This document shows, piece after piece, positions 63,557-64,000 of a stretch of DNA of 64,000 bases. A program made the translations under genes and the position numbers. The notes under the pieces were generated by a model. It ran no database searches. It saw nothing but the letters and a program-made list of their open reading frames with translations, and was not told the DNA's origin. Position 1 is the stretch's first letter; each line of letters begins with the position of its first letter. Origin of the DNA: Erpetoichthys calabaricus (Eukaryota > Chordata > Cladistia > Polypteriformes > Polypteridae); assembly GCF_900747795.2 (NCBI RefSeq), contig NC_041401.2:120997722-121061721 (forward strand), read 5' to 3'.

Positions 63557-64000
63557 GTGAGAGCCTTTGTACCAGGGACTTTACAACAAAATATACCAGG
63601 TTTTCATACCTTAAGGGGCTTTACAATAACGGTAGACATATTATGTAAAAAGGGTTACAAAAAATAAAGTACAAAAACTAAGGAGCAATTATTTATAACA
63701 ATAATTTAGCCTGTAAGAATGAGACTTTAAATGTCCAACTTAACAAACAGATGGTCAGGGAGGAGAAGAACAACAAAAACTCCAACTGGTGAGGACACTG
63801 GTGAAAATAAACCTCCAGAGCTAAAAGGATGTCCAGGCTCCACCAGGCCAGCTCTGTCTGAAGGGGCTGCAGATACTGAGGAGTCAAACTTCTGTCTGTA
63901 GAGAACCAGGCCAAGTCGAGGGGCTCCTTGGGTCAGCTGTAATCAGGCACTGTTAGGTTTTCATTCACATTTCTATTAGAAGGTCTTCACTCGGGTCACT
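63557..64000. other. TNFRSF-like intron, likely interspersed repeat
   Basis: No further TNFR exon up to the window end. The wording from about 63690 (gagactttaaatgtccaact, gtgaggacactggtg) resembles a multi-copy fish repeat, which I cannot name. Confidence 0.35.

Overview
The window is vertebrate genomic DNA: GT/AG introns of 0.1 to 15 kb, two intact multi-exon host genes, the 5' end of a third, and introns crowded with transposable elements of types common in ray-finned fishes (Tc1, L2, RTE with GATG tails, Helitrons, tRNA-derived SINEs). I infer a ray-finned fish. Long introns and single-looking gene copies would suit a non-teleost such as a bichir or reedfish, but species assignment is inference.

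Host genes. (1) A Dishevelled gene (dvl1) runs left to right from before the window to a stop at 41004. Twelve coding exons are visible (6769-41004), in frame throughout, carrying the basic and Ser-rich linker, the PDZ domain, the DEP domain and the conserved C-terminus. The DIX-coding exons lie off the left edge. (2) A complete class C taste receptor (TAS1R family, most likely tas1r3 by position) lies on the minus strand, 61915 down to 44705. Its six exons sum to exactly 856 codons including the stop. (3) A TNF-receptor-superfamily gene starts on the plus strand at 62852 and runs off the right edge. Dishevelled and the taste receptor sit tail to tail, the arrangement I know for human DVL1 and TAS1R3 at 1p36.33, a region that also holds TNFRSF genes. 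The window therefore looks like an ancient conserved gene neighbourhood.

Mobile DNA. The introns hold an intact Tc1 transposon (34645-36262) nested in a short Helitron (34393-36560); at least four older Tc1 relics; a deleted Helitron with a Rep-like coding relic (25632-27673); two Tigger-like elements side by side (30685-31224, 31299-32436); a pile-up of L2, mariner-like, LINE and RTE-like relics (11392-15420); two RTE copies with target-site duplications (826-1797, 50006-51250); a small hAT-type element (57648-57835); three LTR-like blocks; SINEs and tetranucleotide arrays.

Most notable: the 25-codon Ser/Thr exon expected between the PDZ and DEP domains of dvl1 cannot be found, and a Tc1 relic fills its interval; the taste receptor has methionine in place of one cysteine of the conserved CC pair in its cysteine-rich domain; taste receptor intron 1 is strewn with a recurring GGTCAGT-type motif; and a 140-bp direct repeat flanks a BED-finger-like relic. 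I did not find a wholly new gene system.
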